IMG/VR virus record: IMGVR_UViG_3300021062_000031 | Location: 1-41,944 of that record | Source of the DNA: a virus | Direction: 5' to 3' (one strand) | Length of the DNA: 41,944 nt | Shown: positions 13,528-22,381 of the stretch, in pieces | Position numbering within the stretch: the stretch's first letter is position 1 | Layout of the letters: the number at the start of each line of letters is the position of its first letter | Notes under the pieces: model-generated | The model's database searches: none | Told to the model about the DNA's origin: nothing | The model's input: only the letters and a program-made list of their open reading frames with translations | Program-made: the position numbers and the translations under genes

Positions 13528-15078
13528 TTACTTCTGAAGCGCCTTCGTCCCTATCCCGAAACGATCAGCGGCTTCAATGACATAAGTTTTCTCGTCGTAA
13601 CCCTCGTCGGATCCATCAATCACCAGCCCCGTGATTTCGCGGGCGGCTTTTGTCGCAAGGGGGTTCCGGGTAAAGGCGCTCAAGCCTAGACTCAGAGTAT
13701 AAAACCCGTACTTGGCGGCGGCGGCGTAATCTTCCTGCTCCATTGCTTCCCAAGCCTTATTCAGCTTGGATGGGAGACTCTTGGTGGTACTGTTATAGGC
13801 GCTAAACGCCAAACCGAAGGCAGGGAGCCCGCCAATCTGGGTATTTTCAGATACATCCAAGCCTGTGAGCTTTTGCATCAGGTTGAAAGGCCCCACCTCA
13901 TCCAGATATTCAAAGGGGTCCACATCGTCCTGCGTGATCTTTTCATCCACCCAGGAAACCAGCTTGTCACTGCCCAGCGGCATCATGGCTTTGGATCCGG
14001 TGGCAACTCCCATATACACATGCATTCCAATCACGCCGTGCAGGGCTGCCGCCATCTGCTGACTGTCCTTGTTTTTGTAAGCCCTGCCAACATTCGCCCA
14101 CGTATCGGCATAAAACTTAAAGGCTTCGGTGGAGTACCGAGCCCACACGATATCGGCATTGCTGGCATTCATCAGGTATTGCGGGGTGTTTCCGGGTTCC
14201 TTGATGAACGCAATCTTGCGGACTGCTTCCGCCTCTGGGACGCCAGCGGCTTTTGCCACACCGGCGGAGGCATTCACCAAAAAATTGTTTGAATAATATT
14301 GCGGATCGGTGTGGTTCAAGAGCCATTCGGCACCTTTGCGGACTTTCCCTTTCTCCCCGGCGAATTCCATCCCGTGATAAAGGGCCTGATTCCCTTCGGT
14401 CCGTCCGAACATTTTCAGGCCGTCTTTAGAGGCAATAGCCAACCCCTGAATCATCTTGTGCGGGCCGTAAATGGTCGCTGATTTGTGAAAGAATTCGATA
14501 AAATCCAGACCGGCAATCACGGGGTTCATTCCGGTAATGTTCCCCGCCACGTTTTTCGCCATCCATATATGCAGAGGGGCTTTGCTGGTGTTGAACATCA
14601 CCCCACCGCTACGCTCTGCGGCGACATACTCTTTTGCAAGCTGGGCCTGATAGGTTCCAGCACCGAATTGAGCGTCGATCTGTTTACTGGTGGGGAGGTT
14701 GGGCACCACTTCGCGGCGGTACAGCTTCAATCCCTGTTCCCGGCTCAAGCCATTGGCCAGAATTTCAGCTTTTACCTGACTCTGGGCCTTGACGATCGGT
14801 TTAACAAAGTCGTCACCAAAAAGGGACACCGGGTCGATATATACATCCGATTTACTGTGGAGGAACCCTTTTGCCTTGAGCCAAGCGTTTTGCTCCTGAA
14901 TGGATTTAACAGGGAGATCCGCCGTTCCGGAGGCTTTCCGCTCGCTTTGCACGGCGGCATAACCCACCTTGTCCTCTTTTGGCATTTTGTTGAAGACGCC
15001 CGGCTCAATCTCAATCCCACCGGATTCGAGCGTGTCGATCAGGCCGCCTCTTACATTTCTTTTCGTGCAATCAACCAT
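13528..15078 (-). CDS. Putative internal virion / DNA ejection protein (516 aa)
   Basis: I chose the ATG at 15078 (MVDCTKRNVRGG), which overlaps the previous stop by 8 bases; a longer frame to 15132 has no SD. The protein is long, helical and Ala/Gly/Lys-rich, with a moderately hydrophobic centre (GVIGMHVYMGVATGSKAMMP) and no enzymatic motif. Size and position after other internal proteins fit a podovirus ejection protein. Family not recognised. Confidence 0.75.
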   Translation of the reverse strand: MVDCTKRNVRGGLIDTLESGGIEIEPGVFNKMPKEDKVGYAAVQSERKASGTADLPVKSIQEQNAWLKAKGFLHSKSDVYIDPVSLFGDDFVKPIVKAQSQVKAEILANGLSREQGLKLYRREVVPNLPTSKQIDAQFGAGTYQAQLAKEYVAAERSGGVMFNTSKAPLHIWMAKNVAGNITGMNPVIAGLDFIEFFHKSATIYGPHKMIQGLAIASKDGLKMFGRTEGNQALYHGMEFAGEKGKVRKGAEWLLNHTDPQYYSNNFLVNASAGVAKAAGVPEAEAVRKIAFIKEPGNTPQYLMNASNADIVWARYSTEAFKFYADTWANVGRAYKNKDSQQMAAALHGVIGMHVYMGVATGSKAMMPLGSDKLVSWVDEKITQDDVDPFEYLDEVGPFNLMQKLTGLDVSENTQIGGLPAFGLAFSAYNSTTKSLPSKLNKAWEAMEQEDYAAAAKYGFYTLSLGLSAFTRNPLATKAAREITGLVIDGSDEGYDEKTYVIEAADRFGIGTKALQK

Positions 15079-16873
15079 GGCTGAGCCCCAATATATCACA
15101 GATGATTTGCTTGAATTTGGGATCGTCTGCATGCTTGTTTATTTGCAGATAGTCCATGGTAGACAGCTTTTTGGACTTCATCACGCGATTGAACGCCTTT
15201 CTCAAGGTTTCCGGCATTTCGGGATCTTCAAGCGCCTTCTGAATCTGGGCAATCCGATTCGCGCTGTACATCTTTCCGGCATCTGCGGCGTCGGCTGTGC
15301 CGTACTCAGGCCCCGGCATCTCGCCAGTCCGGCGGATCCAGTTCACCCGGCTGCCCTGGCCTTTGCCTTCAATGATTCGGGTTCTGAATTCCCCGGCTTC
15401 GTTTTTTGTCACCATGGCCGTGTCTCCGGCTTTGGTGATTTTGACTTCAACCACAACCTCTTTGCGGTAGCCCTGCTGCTTGCTCAGATCCTCGCCGCCG
15501 ATCTGCTTGGCTTCCGTGCGGCCATCCCTCGCCTTACCTTCAGCCACAATACGCTCTTCGTTCACTCTGGAGCGGCCACCCTCTGCGGAATAATCGAACT
15601 CCACAAACTCCCCGGTTTTGGCGGCTTGAGCGGCTTCCGATTTAATGCCCTGGCGGGTGCTAACTTTCCCGCCCTTGCCGGGTTTTACCGTTTGCGCTTT
15701 TGGTTGCTGAGGGTCTGCTTGGCTTGCCTTTCCTTCTGGCTTAACTTCCGGGTTTTGTGCTGTTGCCCGGTCTTGCTGTTTTGCTTTCGCTTTTTCGACA
15801 ATGCTCGACCCTTTCGTCATCTTGCTTTTGCGGGGGGCATTCTTGATAAACCCGCTGATTCTCTTGGTATCATCCGGGCTCAGCTCACCCTTGCCTTCCA
15901 AAAAGGTCTTTATTTTGCCAATCATCCGATCCGCCGTCTTCTGGTGAGGAATGGGGAGATCGGCTTTCATCGATTCCAATTCCTGAGCAACGCCCGTCAT
16001 TCTGGCTTTATAGGCCGGGGTGGCTTGTGCGCTTTTCCGGAGCTTGGCGGCCTTGGTGGCTTTTGCGGCCTGCTGATAGGCCTGCGCGGCGGCTTCGGCA
16101 TTGCCCCGAACTAAAGTGGTTTGCTGCGGCTTGATCATCCGCACTGCGCCTTGCAGGACTTTCCCAGCACCCGCCGCCAGCGGAGGCAGTGCAGCACCCA
16201 TTCCGAACCCCGTCATGGCTGAAGGAAGGCGTTGCTGCATGGGCTGGTTTTTCAAACCTTCATATGCGGCCAGGGCGGAGCCTGAACGGATCATTTTCGG
16301 CAACATGCCAGCGCCTTGAACAACCTTGCCTGCCAATTGCTCAAGACCGACAGAGGGATTGATCATCCCGGCAAGCTCGCCGATCTGGTTGGCAATGGGG
16401 TTCTGATGCGCCCGGTAGGCCATCCCAAGCAAGCCTTGATCCTGCTCAATCCCCGGAAAACTCTGGCGCGCCAGTTCTTCGCTCATGTCTTTGGTGTTGG
16501 TGTAACCCATCGCCATCGCGTCAGCAAAGGGATCGCCGAAGGAACCGGCAAACAGGTTGAGCGTGGTTAAGCCTTTGTTTACTTCATGTAACGGGTTGAA
16601 ACCCTGTTGCACCTGAACTGGGGCGGCCGGGGCAGAGGCAACTTGAGAAGACTTGATTTCAGGGACGTTGTATTTCGTGCGGAATTGTTGCCAAGCCTGT
16701 TGTTTGACCTCTTCAGGCTCCTGTTCCCAGCCCGGTTGTTCCGACATCCGCTTATTAAAAAATTCAAGGGCTACTTGGGCTTGGATTTCTGAGGGTTCTT
16801 GGGCAAGGGTGGGGTTGTCCTGAAGATAGTTGGCGTAGGTAATCCCGCCCGTTATCTGGTTAGGGGACTTCAT
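15071..16873 (-). CDS. Putative internal virion / ejection protein (600 aa)
   Basis: The N-terminal 80 residues are Gln/Glu-rich helices (SEIQAQVALEFFNKRMSEQ). A Gly/Ala/Met-rich, membrane-compatible stretch follows (SAMTGFGMGAALPPLAAGAG). Then comes a long Lys/Gln/Ala linker of low complexity and a C-terminal basic beta region (KEVVVEVKITKAGDTAMVTK). Such composition is usual for proteins ejected with phage DNA. It overlaps both neighbours. It and the next gene may be two parts of one ancestral large protein. Confidence 0.75.
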   Translation of the reverse strand: MKSPNQITGGITYANYLQDNPTLAQEPSEIQAQVALEFFNKRMSEQPGWEQEPEEVKQQAWQQFRTKYNVPEIKSSQVASAPAAPVQVQQGFNPLHEVNKGLTTLNLFAGSFGDPFADAMAMGYTNTKDMSEELARQSFPGIEQDQGLLGMAYRAHQNPIANQIGELAGMINPSVGLEQLAGKVVQGAGMLPKMIRSGSALAAYEGLKNQPMQQRLPSAMTGFGMGAALPPLAAGAGKVLQGAVRMIKPQQTTLVRGNAEAAAQAYQQAAKATKAAKLRKSAQATPAYKARMTGVAQELESMKADLPIPHQKTADRMIGKIKTFLEGKGELSPDDTKRISGFIKNAPRKSKMTKGSSIVEKAKAKQQDRATAQNPEVKPEGKASQADPQQPKAQTVKPGKGGKVSTRQGIKSEAAQAAKTGEFVEFDYSAEGGRSRVNEERIVAEGKARDGRTEAKQIGGEDLSKQQGYRKEVVVEVKITKAGDTAMVTKNEAGEFRTRIIEGKGQGSRVNWIRRTGEMPGPEYGTADAADAGKMYSANRIAQIQKALEDPEMPETLRKAFNRVMKSKKLSTMDYLQINKHADDPKFKQIICDILGLSHG

Positions 16874-18029
16874 AGTTACCCTTGGTGCCCCTTATGGTGG
16901 TATTGCCGGATTTACGGGGCGTGGCAGCTTTGGGAGCGGGGGAGAACCGGGCAACGGTGGGCTGCCTTACGCCAATTTGCGATTGCAGCAGGGCTCTTTC
17001 GGCGGCCAGTTGTTGCGCACGAATCACAGTGGGGTCTTTAGAGACTCTGCGAAGGTTGTTGCTGATCTTGCCGTGACTATCAATGTACCCCATGGACTTC
17101 AATTCATCTTCTATGGAGCTGATCCGGCCTTTGACATTGGTTTGCATGGCATTCGGGATTGTGTACGGGTTCCCGCTGCCACCGCCACCAGATTTAAGCG
17201 CGCTGATCCGACGAGATTCGGAGTCTTTGACTTCAAGCGGGAATTTCTTATCGAATTGGCGCTTGGTTTCTGCTTCCGTGGTCTGGTTATGTCGAGCAGT
17301 TTCCTTCTGAGTGAGTGAATCCGTGATTAGCTTCGGGTCCGCAGGGTACAGACCTCCCAAAGCCCGCTGCATAGGCGTGATCGGGTGAGGAGGGACAACA
17401 GAACGATTAGCGTTCCCTTGGAGCACGGTCGTTCCATCGCCGTAATCAATCGGAGGTAGGTTTTCGGGAGGCGCTTGAGTTGCTTGGTTCGGGTTTGTCT
17501 GATTGATCCGGCGGAAGTAATCTTCACGCTCTTGAGCCGTCCGGTTCGGGGCGAAGATCTCATCCTGATAGAACTTCTGAACTCGTTCCATCGGGGCAAG
17601 CGCGCCAAAACTGGGATCTTTGCCATTTGCGAAGTTTGCCAACCCGGCATTACCTTGCTGGTTTCCATAGACTTCGGCGAGCTGCTTATACTGTTCCAGA
17701 TCCAGATTGTCGTTGACGCCATCCCCGTCAATATCCACAGGGATCCCCATTGCGCCATAGTGTTTGCCCATGAGTTCGCGGGTTTTGGCCTGCCTGGTGA
17801 GTTCATTCTGCTTTTCTTGGTAAAGCGCTTGGTTGTACTTGTTCAGGTTGTAGGCATGACGGCCACCGGCCAGCAGGTTCGCAGCAGGAGCTTTTGGATA
17901 GGCGGCTTTATAGGCGTTGATGGCGATATCCAGCAAGCCATTCCCACCAGCATACCCGCCGCCATACTTGGCTGCTTCAAACGCCTGCGCAGTGTTGGCA
18001 AGCTTGATGATATCGGCCATATCAGTCAT
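16860..18029 (-). CDS. Putative internal virion protein with Ca-binding-like motif (389 aa)
   Basis: Ala/Gly/Asn/Gln-rich helical protein in the ejection-protein block. Residues 99-110 read DIDGDGVNDNLD, a DxDxDG calcium-binding loop of the EF-hand/thrombospondin-3 type, rare in phage internal proteins. A Gly-rich linker (KSGGGGSGNPY) and a basic C-terminus follow. It overlaps the adjacent genes by one codon or so. Role in the virion is inferred from location. Confidence 0.75.
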   Translation of the reverse strand: MTDMADIIKLANTAQAFEAAKYGGGYAGGNGLLDIAINAYKAAYPKAPAANLLAGGRHAYNLNKYNQALYQEKQNELTRQAKTRELMGKHYGAMGIPVDIDGDGVNDNLDLEQYKQLAEVYGNQQGNAGLANFANGKDPSFGALAPMERVQKFYQDEIFAPNRTAQEREDYFRRINQTNPNQATQAPPENLPPIDYGDGTTVLQGNANRSVVPPHPITPMQRALGGLYPADPKLITDSLTQKETARHNQTTEAETKRQFDKKFPLEVKDSESRRISALKSGGGGSGNPYTIPNAMQTNVKGRISSIEDELKSMGYIDSHGKISNNLRRVSKDPTVIRAQQLAAERALLQSQIGVRQPTVARFSPAPKAATPRKSGNTTIRGTKGNYEVP

Positions 18030-18532
18030 TAAACGTACCCCCGCATCATCGGATTCATATAAGCGGATTGAATCTGCACGGGCATCATTTGCCGCCCGCC
18101 GCCTTGCATGCCGCCAGCGCTGGCAATGGGCATCAACTGCGGCATGTAGGGGTCTTGAGGGAGTTGTGGCGTGTCTTGGCCACCACCCATAGAGCCCAGT
18201 GCTCCTAGAACAGTAGAGCCGAGCATGACTTTCTGCATCGCAGATAAACCACCCTTTGCCGCTGTTGGCTTCAAGGCTGCTGCCCCCGCCGTCGCCGCCT
18301 TCATCCCGCCAAACGTCGCAGCTTTACCAAGTCCAGCCCCGGTCAAACCAACCCCACCAGCCCCAGCCGCACCCATCGCCGCCAAACCACCAGCACCCAA
18401 ACCACCCGTCAACGCGCCAAGGCCTGCGCCAATAAGAGCACCTTTGCCCCGGTTTTTCTTGTTTTTCAATGCTCCGAGCCCGGCCCCGGCAGCGGCACCG
18501 ATTAAGGGGAGAAGGAGGAGAGGAAGCGGCAT
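18029..18532 (-). CDS. Gly/Ala-rich glycine-zipper protein (167 aa)
   Basis: The start is the ATG at 18532 behind GGGAGG, one base after the previous stop. The sequence consists of repeated glycine-zipper segments (LIGAAAGAGLGALKNKKNRG, LIGAGLGALTGGLGAGGLAA), which pack helices in membranes, then a Met/Pro/Gln-rich tail. Such small proteins are found among phage ejection proteins and may form a channel through the host envelope. Function is inferred. Confidence 0.75.
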   Translation of the reverse strand: MPLPLLLLPLIGAAAGAGLGALKNKKNRGKGALIGAGLGALTGGLGAGGLAAMGAAGAGGVGLTGAGLGKAATFGGMKAATAGAAALKPTAAKGGLSAMQKVMLGSTVLGALGSMGGGQDTPQLPQDPYMPQLMPIASAGGMQGGGRQMMPVQIQSAYMNPMMRGYV

Positions 18533-18533
18533 T

Positions 18534-18818
18534 CTAGTACCCTCCCGGCTGTTGCTGGGTTTGGATGGGTGCCTGCGCTTGCTTGAAACGCGGGTCAAAA
18601 TGATAAGGTCTGGGTTGCATCATGCCGCGAGCAAAAGGAGAAAGAAGGTTAGAAGCCTGCAAACCCATCATTGCGCCTTTCATCGGCTTCTTTTTGTTCA
18701 GCAATGCACCCAGACCAGCCATCATCACGGGGCTCATCAAGCTACCCATAATATTCGGTTTATTGGTGGGGCCTTGCACCAACCCGCTACCCAAAACTCC
18801 CAGCAAAGGATCAAACAC
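18534..18818 (-). CDS. Small Gly/Met-rich membrane-active protein (94 aa)
   Basis: GTG start overlapping the previous stop as TAGTG, behind GGGAGG. Hydrophobic Gly/Met segment (IMGSLMSPVMMAGLGALLNK) and a Gln/Pro tail (IQTQQQPGG) parallel to that of its downstream neighbour. The two may be related small ejection proteins. Confidence 0.7.
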   Translation of the reverse strand: MFDPLLGVLGSGLVQGPTNKPNIMGSLMSPVMMAGLGALLNKKKPMKGAMMGLQASNLLSPFARGMMQPRPYHFDPRFKQAQAPIQTQQQPGGY

Positions 18819-19510
18819 TACGCACCTCCCGTAAAGAAGCTAAACAACCCGCCCCGCTGTTGCTGCTGCGGTTGTCTGGCCTGCCAATAAGCCATCTGAT
18901 TCTGATAATTCTGCTGCGCCGCGTTCTGCGCCGCTTGGGAGCCTTGAAACGCCGGTTCCCGGTCTTGCGCCATACTCGCCTGTTCTCCGGATAGAGCTGC
19001 GTTGATCAAATTGAACTGGTTGGCATACGGCATCAGCATCTTGTTGGGGAGATCCAGCTCCATCATTTTCCGATTCGCCGCAATCTCGGCCAGACCTTGT
19101 GCCCGCCCTCTTTCCAATACGTTGCCGGTATAGTTACCAAACCCTACAGAGTTTCGCACCCCTTGGGAAGTCGCCGCCATATCCGCTTGACCCTTGGCGC
19201 GGTTGTAAGACTCGTTTAGGGCATTGATCTGAGGAAGCGCGTAAGCATTACCGTATTCAGCGATTCTCTCCGGGGTGAGTTTCATATTCTGGTCAAAGTT
19301 GTTGACCATATCCGAAATGTACCCGGTGGCCTTCTTTTCGATGGCCTGCTCATCCGGGTTGGAGAAAGACTTGGTTACATAAGCGTTCTGTGCGGGATCG
19401 TGGACACGCTGTGAACGGAGGAAATCGTTTTCATAGAAATACTCGTTCTGCGGCGGCGGCGGCGCTGGGGGAGCGGCCGAGGAGCTACTTTGTTTCTTGG
19501 GTTTGGACAT
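18818..19510 (-). CDS. Putative internal virion protein (230 aa)
   Basis: Low-complexity Ser/Ala/Pro N-terminus, a helical middle rich in Asn, Gln and Met, and a Gln-rich C-terminus ending in a short hydrophobic FSFFTGGA. The pattern AEYGNAYALPQINALNESYN is typical of podovirus internal proteins. It overlaps the GNAT-like gene by 26 bases. No catalytic motif. Confidence 0.75.
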   Translation of the reverse strand: MSKPKKQSSSSAAPPAPPPPQNEYFYENDFLRSQRVHDPAQNAYVTKSFSNPDEQAIEKKATGYISDMVNNFDQNMKLTPERIAEYGNAYALPQINALNESYNRAKGQADMAATSQGVRNSVGFGNYTGNVLERGRAQGLAEIAANRKMMELDLPNKMLMPYANQFNLINAALSGEQASMAQDREPAFQGSQAAQNAAQQNYQNQMAYWQARQPQQQQRGGLFSFFTGGA

Positions 19511-20042
19511 CGTAATCCCTCTTTAAGAAATCAAGTAAAATCGTGTCTTTTGGGCTGCCGTCGATCATCAAGGCTTCGGGCAGGATGGCTCTTTTCTTGA
19601 ATCCAATGCGTTTTAACAGTCTCTCAGCAGCGGCGGATCCCCGGTCTTTGCGGCTGTACAACGCCAATTCCGCATCAAGTTTCCGCAGTTCCAGAATGTT
19701 GAAGCCGTAATCCACCAGAAACCGCATAAAAAACGCCCCATTCCAGGCGTTGCGATACTGAGGGAACAGCGCCCCCCGAATCCGGCCGGTTTCGTAGCGG
19801 TCCATCTCCACCCAGAAGCACCCGGCTGGCTGGTTGTCGATTAACGCAATGAAGGCTCGCAGAAATCCCGCATCGGCTTCCCGCTGGTAGTAGTTGATGA
19901 TTAGAACAATGTCATTGTCATAATCGTTCAGCAGGTGTTGCTGGTTGCACAGAGCGAGATCAAAGATTAAGGCGCGGTGCTCCCGGTTGGAGAAATCCAG
20001 CGCTTCAACGCTTCTAACCCCTTGAAGAATTGATGATGTCAT
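19485..20042 (-). CDS. GNAT-like acetyltransferase in the tail module (185 aa)
   Basis: The order of elements fits the GNAT fold: a substrate-side helix pair, AFIALIDNQPAGCFWVEM (strands 2-4), RGALFPQYRNAWNGAFFMRF (where the acetyl-CoA loop would lie), LDAELALYSRKDRGSAAAER and LLKRIGFKKRAIL, a typical GNAT C-terminal signature. The Q/RxxGxG/A loop is degenerate, so activity is uncertain. It lies between the beta-propeller tail gene and the ejection proteins and overlaps both, so it is part of the virion module. It could modify, or structurally resemble a modifier of, a virion or host protein. Confidence 0.65.
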   Translation of the reverse strand: MTSSILQGVRSVEALDFSNREHRALIFDLALCNQQHLLNDYDNDIVLIINYYQREADAGFLRAFIALIDNQPAGCFWVEMDRYETGRIRGALFPQYRNAWNGAFFMRFLVDYGFNILELRKLDAELALYSRKDRGSAAAERLLKRIGFKKRAILPEALMIDGSPKDTILLDFLKRDYDVQTQETK

Positions 20043-21585
20043 AATGCAGTTCCACCATCCGGATTTTGATCCGCTGGTTGTTGGAGTTATTGGTGAATTT
20101 GAATTTAATGGCGTTCCCCTCTCCCAGGTCTTCCACTTTTAAAATGTTCTCTTCCCCGGCGCTCCAAGTGGCTTGACCCCACACCGCCTCATCCCAAGCG
20201 TTCTCCCCGCTGGAGATCTCTTGCGTGCTGCTTTGTGCGCGTTGCTCCCCACGTTGAAGGGTGGTGTACTGGAAAATCAGATCCCCTTCGCCATCGGATT
20301 CCACATAGATATGGGCTTCCCGGTAGTTCTTTCTCAGTCCAAGGGCGTTGTGGGCAATCCACTTGCTTTCCCACTGAGCATCGATGACGGTGCCATTGTA
20401 GTTGTAATCATCGCCATGTTTATAAATCTGTCCGGCATAATCGCCGTGGTAGACCTTGCGGTTGAAAATGGCGAGGGTGGCGGCAAAGATATCATCCGTG
20501 GCTCTGGGGTCATTCCCGCCGGTAATGGTGTCGTGGATGATAATCAGGTTGTTGGTAGTGGCGGCCCCATACGGCACCGAGAGCCAGATCTGTTTGGAGG
20601 GTTTGTGGTAGACCGCACAGGCGTTTTCAATCACGGACTCGGTGTAGTTCAGACCGTCCATGATGTCCTGAATGGGGTAGGTGGGGATCTGGTCTTCCAC
20701 GTCCCCGTAACTTTGAATTGGCCTTAGTTTTCGGTAGCCGTCTTCAGACAGGAAGTATTGATCCAGGCCCTTTTGGACAATAGACCGAGGGGCGATGCAA
20801 CCGTATTCATCCGTAATCGGGCGAATGCGGATCGGATCCACTTCCGAGCCAAAGGGGTTAATGCCTTCCATCCGGCGGATGCAGCGCTGTTTGTAGATAA
20901 TCGCGATGTCATCCGTCAGGGCTTTCATTCCGGTGATGTCCCCACCAAACCCGGCATCGACATCGAAGGCATCTACGGAGGTTTCGGTATTATCAAAGTT
21001 GTTGTAAGTCCCCGGCCGAGGCTTGTACACCCGGCTTTTCTTGGTGGGATCACCCCAATAATAGATATTCCCGCCTTTCACCATCGCCCCTTGGGGTCTG
21101 GCATCGTCCCAAATCACGGCAGGATCATCCGTGAAGGTCACTCTTGAACAGGTGGACCCGTCATACTGGAGAACTGGATCCACACCGTTCATCAGCAAGA
21201 GGATTTCAGTGCCGGATCCGTTGTCCCATTCGGTAAACTGGTAGAAAGCCCCGGCGGTCTGGTTGGTGCCTGCCAAAGGATAGATTTCAGTAGGAGTACC
21301 ACCGGTCACGGTGTAAACTTTGGTCCCCGCACACAGGATATGAATCCCGTTCCAATCATATTCACCCGTAATCGTTGGGTTTCCCGAGAGGGCGGAGCTT
21401 AATACGTTGTCGTGACCGGGATATTTCAGGAGCCCGTTTTCCGCCATTTCCCAATTCTGGGAGTCATGGGCAAACCCCAAGGCTTCCAGGTTGCCGGGAT
21501 CGAGAATAATAGGGCTCGCAAGCTTGCCGGAATGGTTATTCTGGCCCCCGGAGAAGTCAGAATAGGTACGAATGTATTTGGCCAC
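20014..21585 (-). CDS. Tail hub/stabilisation protein, beta-propeller type (523 aa)
   Basis: Repeated blade-like segments with GGxxYYWGD, DDIAIIYKQRCIRRMEG, GLDQYFLSEDGYRKLRP and FNRKVYHGDYAGQIYKHG patterns. This resembles the P22 gp10 / T7 gp12-like propeller proteins that close podovirus tails. It follows the adaptor gene, as expected for head completion. It overlaps the downstream GNAT gene by 29 bases. Assignment is from pattern and position. Confidence 0.75.
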   Translation of the reverse strand: MAKYIRTYSDFSGGQNNHSGKLASPIILDPGNLEALGFAHDSQNWEMAENGLLKYPGHDNVLSSALSGNPTITGEYDWNGIHILCAGTKVYTVTGGTPTEIYPLAGTNQTAGAFYQFTEWDNGSGTEILLLMNGVDPVLQYDGSTCSRVTFTDDPAVIWDDARPQGAMVKGGNIYYWGDPTKKSRVYKPRPGTYNNFDNTETSVDAFDVDAGFGGDITGMKALTDDIAIIYKQRCIRRMEGINPFGSEVDPIRIRPITDEYGCIAPRSIVQKGLDQYFLSEDGYRKLRPIQSYGDVEDQIPTYPIQDIMDGLNYTESVIENACAVYHKPSKQIWLSVPYGAATTNNLIIIHDTITGGNDPRATDDIFAATLAIFNRKVYHGDYAGQIYKHGDDYNYNGTVIDAQWESKWIAHNALGLRKNYREAHIYVESDGEGDLIFQYTTLQRGEQRAQSSTQEISSGENAWDEAVWGQATWSAGEENILKVEDLGEGNAIKFKFTNNSNNQRIKIRMVELHYDIINSSRG

Positions 21586-21586
21586 G

Positions 21587-22324
21587 TCAGTAAATCACTC
21601 GTCTGAGTGCATTCTTGTTCTGAGGTTCGTAGCGGTTGATCATCCGGGGAGCCACTTGGAAATGATCCCCGCTGTTCCGTCTAGCGAGATTGAACAAATT
21701 CACCGCCGTCGCGGCTTGCCCACCTTGCGCTTGGAATGAACCGTTTTCCGCCACCAATAAAATCCCGGCGTTGTCTGAGCCTTTGTAGACCATTTCCAGA
21801 TAGATGGCGATTTCCTGAATGGCCCGGTGAAAATCAGCCGGGAGATCCGGCGTGTCTGCATCCAGATCCAGCGCCGTCATGTTCTCCTGAATCCGCAGGT
21901 TGGCAGTCAGGGCTTGATCGGGGATGGGGTAAAACCAAAGCTTTCTTTGATAGATTGAACAAACCGTGGGATACCCGGTGTCGGTCACGGTCATGAATTG
22001 GCGTTTGTACGTCTCATATTCCGGCCAAGGGATGATGTCCATGGGCGGATCCGTACCCACTTGGACCTGATCTATGCTCAAGATGCCAGCGGCGAGGTTG
22101 TAAGATTCGGTGTTGGCGACCAGGGCCAACGTCGTGGAAGACTGGCGGTACTCATTGGTTCTGCCGAGGGCCAAGAGAACCATTGTGTAGGCGGTGTTGA
22201 TGTGCTCTCTGTAGCGCCGAACGGTCTGGGAGAGCAAAGACAAATTGGCGTTGTAAATCGTACTGGGCCTGTCCCGGTCGAGCCGGTCGGACATATTCTG
22301 TGCGATTTCCAGGAAAGTCGCCAT
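21587..22324 (-). CDS. Phage head-tail adaptor protein (245 aa)
   Basis: The early part (MATFLEIAQNMSDRL, then INTAYTMVLLALGRTNEYRQ) and the mid region PPMDIIPWPEYETYKRQFMT...TGYPTVCSIYQRKLWFYPIP match the SU10/gp4-type adaptor family that docks under the portal. A helical C-terminus follows (DFHRAIQEIAIYLEMVYKGS). The neighbours (major capsid, propeller protein) fit. Confidence 0.8.
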   Translation of the reverse strand: MATFLEIAQNMSDRLDRDRPSTIYNANLSLLSQTVRRYREHINTAYTMVLLALGRTNEYRQSSTTLALVANTESYNLAAGILSIDQVQVGTDPPMDIIPWPEYETYKRQFMTVTDTGYPTVCSIYQRKLWFYPIPDQALTANLRIQENMTALDLDADTPDLPADFHRAIQEIAIYLEMVYKGSDNAGILLVAENGSFQAQGGQAATAVNLFNLARRNSGDHFQVAPRMINRYEPQNKNALRRVIY

Positions 22325-22381
22325 AACAACCTTTCAGCAGAAAGCAGGGGCAGCCGAAGCCGCCCCTGCCCTCTAACTTGT

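Noticed and set aside
14969-16114. Long plus-strand ORF (381 codons) opposite the ejection protein genes
   Set aside because: It has no SD, unnatural Phe/Leu/Cys-rich composition and lies antisense to two well-supported genes.
18171-18890. Plus-strand Pro/Ala-rich ORF of 239 codons
   Set aside because: It is the antisense of the glycine-zipper and neighbouring genes and is low complexity.
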